DNA of 19,554 bases from CAYMRB01 sp964392615 (GTDB taxonomy: Bacteria; Planctomycetota; UBA8108): NCBI GenBank assembly GCA_964392615.1, contig CAYMRB010000161.1, positions 1-19,554 on the forward strand, in the 5' to 3' direction. Position numbers and translations under genes: made by a program. This document shows, piece after piece, positions 16,756 to 19,554 of the stretch. The notes below the pieces were generated by a model, which did not search any database, was not told the DNA's origin, and saw only the letters and a list, made by a program, of their open reading frames with translations. The stretch's first letter is position 1. The number at the start of each line of letters is the position of its first letter.

Positions 16756-19298
16756 CCCAACAACATCGACGTCGAATCGCTATCCTCGCTGGCGTGACCG
16801 CAGTCGCCGCGGCGGTCTTCGTCGTCGCGCTGAACTGCGCCACGCTGGTCGAGTCGTGGCATCTGTGGCGACTCTCGTCGGACGACCCGAACGCGCGACG
16901 CACGGCTGCCGCCGCGCTCGTCGAGATGCGATCGCTGCGCGCGATTCCGGCGCTTCTCGAAGGGCTCGCGGAGGACGAGGAGTTCGCTCGCAGGTGCGCC
17001 GCGACCGAGTTGGTGGTCGAGGCCATCCACGCGTGGAGCGCCGAGAACAGCGGTCGCGGCCTCGAGGCGACGGCGATCGTGCGCGCCCTGGGCCCGCAGG
17101 GACATGAAGCGCTGCCTGCACTCCTCGTCGGGCTGCGCCATGAGAACCCGATCGTCAGCCTTGTCGCATGCGATGCCATCGCCGCGATCGACCCGCCGCC
17201 GCGCGCAGCGTGGCCGGATCTACTCCGGGCACTCGACGCAGTCGACATGCGCGTCGCTCGGGCACGGGGGTCCTCGCAGCAGCGGGAACTGCGGAGGCTC
17301 AGCCGGACACGACTTGGACGCCTCCTCTTCGCGTGCCTTCCCAGTCGCACGAACTGCAAGGTCTCGGAGTTGATCGATGCCGTACCTCGAGACCTGCGAT
17401 ATCGGACCGCTGCATTTCGCACGCTAGGTGCGTGCGTTCGCCTTGAGCTGGACCGATCGGCGACAGACGGGCTCGAACTCGACGTACTCGACGACGCATC
17501 GCGCCGACTCCTCGACCAGCTCGCTGTTCTCACCGCGAGCGAGGATGAGCACGCACGACTCGGCGCCGTGTGCTTGTTGAGCTCGAACATCTACTCCGCT
17601 CACGGATTCGTTCACCAGGCTCTGGCCCCGTGCCTTCGCGACCCCTCCGCCCTCGTGCGGCGGGAGGCGGTCCGGTCGTTCGTCGGCTCCGGAGAGCGGG
17701 CTATCCGGCAGGTCCTGCCGACCCTTCGCGAGTGTCTCCGCGATCCCGACGCGGTCGTGCGGGGGCGCGCCGTGGCCGCGTTTCGCAAGCTCGATGACGG
17801 CACGATAGCCACAGCGCTCCCCGAGCTCACGCGCCTCGTCGACGACACGGACGCCCCGGTCAGGCTAGCGGCGATGCGCACGATCGGCGAGCTCGGGACG
17901 GCAGCGCGCTCCGCGGCTCCGGCTATCGCTCGTCGAATGAGTGTCGAGGACCTCGACGAGCGAGAGCTCGCGCTCGCCGCGCTGGTCGCGGTCGAGCCCA
18001 CGCCGACCGACGAGCTGATCGACGCGTTCGTCGCACAGCTCGACGACGCGCCGGTGATGCGCGACCTCGCGGTCTTCGCACTCGGCCGCTTCGGGCCGAG
18101 CGCTCGACGCGCGATGCCGTCCCTCGAGTGCGTTCTCGAGGACGCCGCCGACGCGTCGAAGCAGGCCACGACGGAGCCTCCTGCCGCGACGCAACGCCGC
18201 AGTATCGACGCGAGCCTCTACCTCCACGTGCTGACCGCGATCTCCCGCATCGTCGATGACTCGCCAGCGATGGTCCGCCCCATCGCGACGCGCTTCGATC
18301 CGGTCCTCCTCGACGAGCCCGACACGTCGAGGACCCTCGTCCACCTCCTCGACTCCTGGTACCACGAGTTCGATGGTCCCGAGATCGGACTCACCACCGC
18401 CTTTCGCAGCGCCGGTGTTCGCGCGGCTGCCGTCGCTCCCGTAGTGTCCGAGACCCTGCTCCAGGCTCTCGATCAGGCTCGCGACGTATGGGACGTGGGG
18501 CACCTCGTCGAGACGCTGGGCGAGATCGGCCCCGCGGCACCCGACGCGTTCGAGGCGGTTCTCCGCGCCTGTCGATCGACGATCGATCTCGACGAACACG
18601 AAGGCTGGCGCACTGAACTCGTGACCTCGACCCGCCGCTACCTGCGCGCCCTCGTCGAGACCGCGGCCGAACAGCCGGACGCATCGAAGGCCGTCGACGT
18701 CCTCGCGGAAGTGCTCGCAAACGCCGAGCACTACACCCCCGAGACCGACCTCGACGCGATCCGTCTCCTCGGACGCCTACGGGCCGATCCCTCGCGCAGC
18801 GTCGCTCTGCTCATCGACGAGCTCGACAGCAACGTGCGACGACGACGACAAGCGGCAGCCGAGTCGCTCGGTGCGTTCGGTCGCAGAGCCAACGCCGCGG
18901 TGCGTCCCCTCGTCGAACGCCTCGACGATCCCGACCCGCGCGTGCGACAGGCGGCGGCCGAAGCGCTCGGGCGCATCGGTTCGCCGGAAGGCGGAACCGT
19001 CGAACGACTCGTCGAGCGCCTCGCCGACACCTACCCGCGCGTGCGTCGAGCGGCGGCGCACGCACTCGGCAAGATCGGTCCGGACGCGGCCGATGTCGGT
19101 GGCGTCGTCGCGAAACTGACCGCCGCCACGGACGACGCCGACCTCATCGTCCGCCGCCGCGCCGTCGAGGCACTCGGCAAGCTCGGACCAGCCGCGCGAG
19201 CCGCGATCCCGGCGCTGAAGCGTGCAGCCGATAACGCCGCCGAAGACGCCGCCGTGCGATCGCGAGCACAGACGGCACTCGCACGGCTCGAGAGCTGA
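16752..19298 (+). CDS. Membrane-anchored HEAT-repeat protein, second of a coupled pair
   Basis: This 848-residue protein starts with MTQQHRRR, then a membrane helix (about 9-28), then LVESWHLWRLSSDDPNARR, leading into HEAT units. The N-terminal part after the helix matches the HEAT/HEWG/propeller protein position by position (EW or SW, then L..L.SD...RR.AA..L.E.RS.RA.PAL). HEAT units recur through the protein with weaker spacing between about 150 and 260. The last 160 residues (from 688) contain the most regular units. The C-terminal unit, ADLIVRRRAVEALGKLGPAA, is nearly the same as that ending the upstream gene, so the two probably arose by duplication. Its ATG overlaps the upstream TGA by four bases and has GGAGGG upstream. 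A scaffold or binding role in the envelope is likely; no enzyme motif is seen. No clear terminator follows the stop. Confidence 0.9.
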   Translation: MTQQHRRRIAILAGVTAVAAAVFVVALNCATLVESWHLWRLSSDDPNARRTAAAALVEMRSLRAIPALLEGLAEDEEFARRCAATELVVEAIHAWSAENSGRGLEATAIVRALGPQGHEALPALLVGLRHENPIVSLVACDAIAAIDPPPRAAWPDLLRALDAVDMRVARARGSSQQRELRRLSRTRLGRLLFACLPSRTNCKVSELIDAVPRDLRYRTAAFRTLGACVRLELDRSATDGLELDVLDDASRRLLDQLAVLTASEDEHARLGAVCLLSSNIYSAHGFVHQALAPCLRDPSALVRREAVRSFVGSGERAIRQVLPTLRECLRDPDAVVRGRAVAAFRKLDDGTIATALPELTRLVDDTDAPVRLAAMRTIGELGTAARSAAPAIARRMSVEDLDERELALAALVAVEPTPTDELIDAFVAQLDDAPVMRDLAVFALGRFGPSARRAMPSLECVLEDAADASKQATTEPPAATQRRSIDASLYLHVLTAISRIVDDSPAMVRPIATRFDPVLLDEPDTSRTLVHLLDSWYHEFDGPEIGLTTAFRSAGVRAAAVAPVVSETLLQALDQARDVWDVGHLVETLGEIGPAAPDAFEAVLRACRSTIDLDEHEGWRTELVTSTRRYLRALVETAAEQPDASKAVDVLAEVLANAEHYTPETDLDAIRLLGRLRADPSRSVALLIDELDSNVRRRRQAAAESLGAFGRRANAAVRPLVERLDDPDPRVRQAAAEALGRIGSPEGGTVERLVERLADTYPRVRRAAAHALGKIGPDAADVGGVVAKLTAATDDADLIVRRRAVEALGKLGPAARAAIPALKRAADNAAEDAAVRSRAQTALARLES
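18813..19230 (+). repeat. Run of regular HEAT units at the C-terminus of the second HEAT gene
   Basis: Four successive units of about 33-39 codons each carry a core like VRRRRQAAAESLGAFG, VRQAAAEALGRIG, VRRAAAHALGKIG and VRRRAVEALGKLG. Each is preceded by a DD or DP turn and a LVERL-type helix. This is a protein-level repeat; the DNA is similar but not identical between units. Confidence 0.75.
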
Positions 19299-19508
19299 GC
19301 GGCAGACTGCGATCCTCGGACGCCATCGCCGAACAAGAGCAGCACCCCAGATAAACCGTCTCCGCCCATGCGTCCGCGTGAGCGAACGATCGAACCACAA
19401 GAGCCGTCCCCACGCCTCCGGGCGCAAAGCGCCCCGCGTCCACAAAGATCAGCCCCCGAATCCCCGAGCGACGCCGCCCACCCCAATCGAGTTTCGGGGC
19501 ACCCCCCG
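19299..19508. other. Non-coding end region with small inverted repeats, no gene seen
   Basis: No credible gene or RNA is visible here. GGGCGC/GCGCCC (19420-19434, 6-base stem, AAA loop) is a short hairpin, but it lies over 120 bases after the last stop and has no T tract, so a terminator is doubtful. CCCCGAA (19454-19460) and TTCGGGG (19493-19499) form a second, wider inverted repeat. Confidence 0.5.
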
Positions 19509-19554
19509 CCCCCCCCCCCCCCCCCCCAAAACAAAAAAAAAAAAAACACCCCCC
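19509..19554. repeat. Terminal C and A homopolymer tract, probable artefact
   Basis: The window ends in 19 Cs (19509-19527), AAAAC, 14 As (19533-19546) and a final CACCCCCC. A long C run joined to a long A run does not resemble the rest of this GC-rich coding DNA. It looks like a contig-end sequencing or assembly artefact. ORFs read through it on the minus strand (poly-Gly, poly-Phe) should be ignored. Confidence 0.7.

Noticed and set aside
18813..19230. DNA tandem repeat or CRISPR-like array at the end of the second HEAT gene
   Set aside because: The periodicity is in the protein; units vary at DNA level, stay in frame and have no unique spacers.

Overview
The window is a GC-rich bacterial segment with ten densely packed features: nine protein-coding genes plus a low-complexity end. 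It encodes a Hanks-type Ser/Thr kinase, an exported formylglycine sulfatase, large exported HEAT-repeat proteins, a multi-domain glycoside hydrolase and large lipoproteins. This mix resembles Planctomycetota or a neighbouring lineage such as Myxococcota or deep PVC groups. That assignment rests on gene content only; there is no rRNA or other phylogenetic marker here.

Layout, left to right. A membrane-bound Ser/Thr kinase (minus strand) runs off the left edge. It is divergent, by only 38 bases, from a secreted arylsulfatase-type enzyme (plus). A minus-strand three-gene unit follows, in transcription order 7997 to 2693: a LysE-type exporter, a lipoprotein with a CsgG/FlgO-like C-terminal domain, and a 1121-residue membrane-anchored protein. 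The last fuses HEAT repeats, an uncharacterised HEWG-motif domain and a TolB-like beta-propeller. Divergent from that unit is a 1166-residue secreted enzyme combining a GH127 beta-L-arabinofuranosidase domain, a clan GH-A (GH5-like) catalytic domain and a lectin-like C-terminus. A 775-residue lipoprotein of unknown function converges on it. Divergent from the lipoprotein is a translationally coupled pair of HEAT-repeat membrane proteins (ATGA overlap). The last 256 bases hold no gene and end in C and A homopolymers that look like an assembly or read artefact.

How the genes may work together (inference). Nearly every product is predicted to be exported or envelope-anchored. The sulfatase and the GH127/GH5-like enzyme fit breakdown of a complex, possibly sulfated, arabinose-containing glycan. 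The three HEAT proteins share an N-terminal plan (basic start, one membrane helix, HEAT units), and two share a clear sequence motif just after the helix. They probably form a family of envelope scaffold proteins. The most novel-looking item is the HEAT/HEWG/propeller fusion in an apparent operon with a CsgG/FlgO-like lipoprotein and a LysE exporter.
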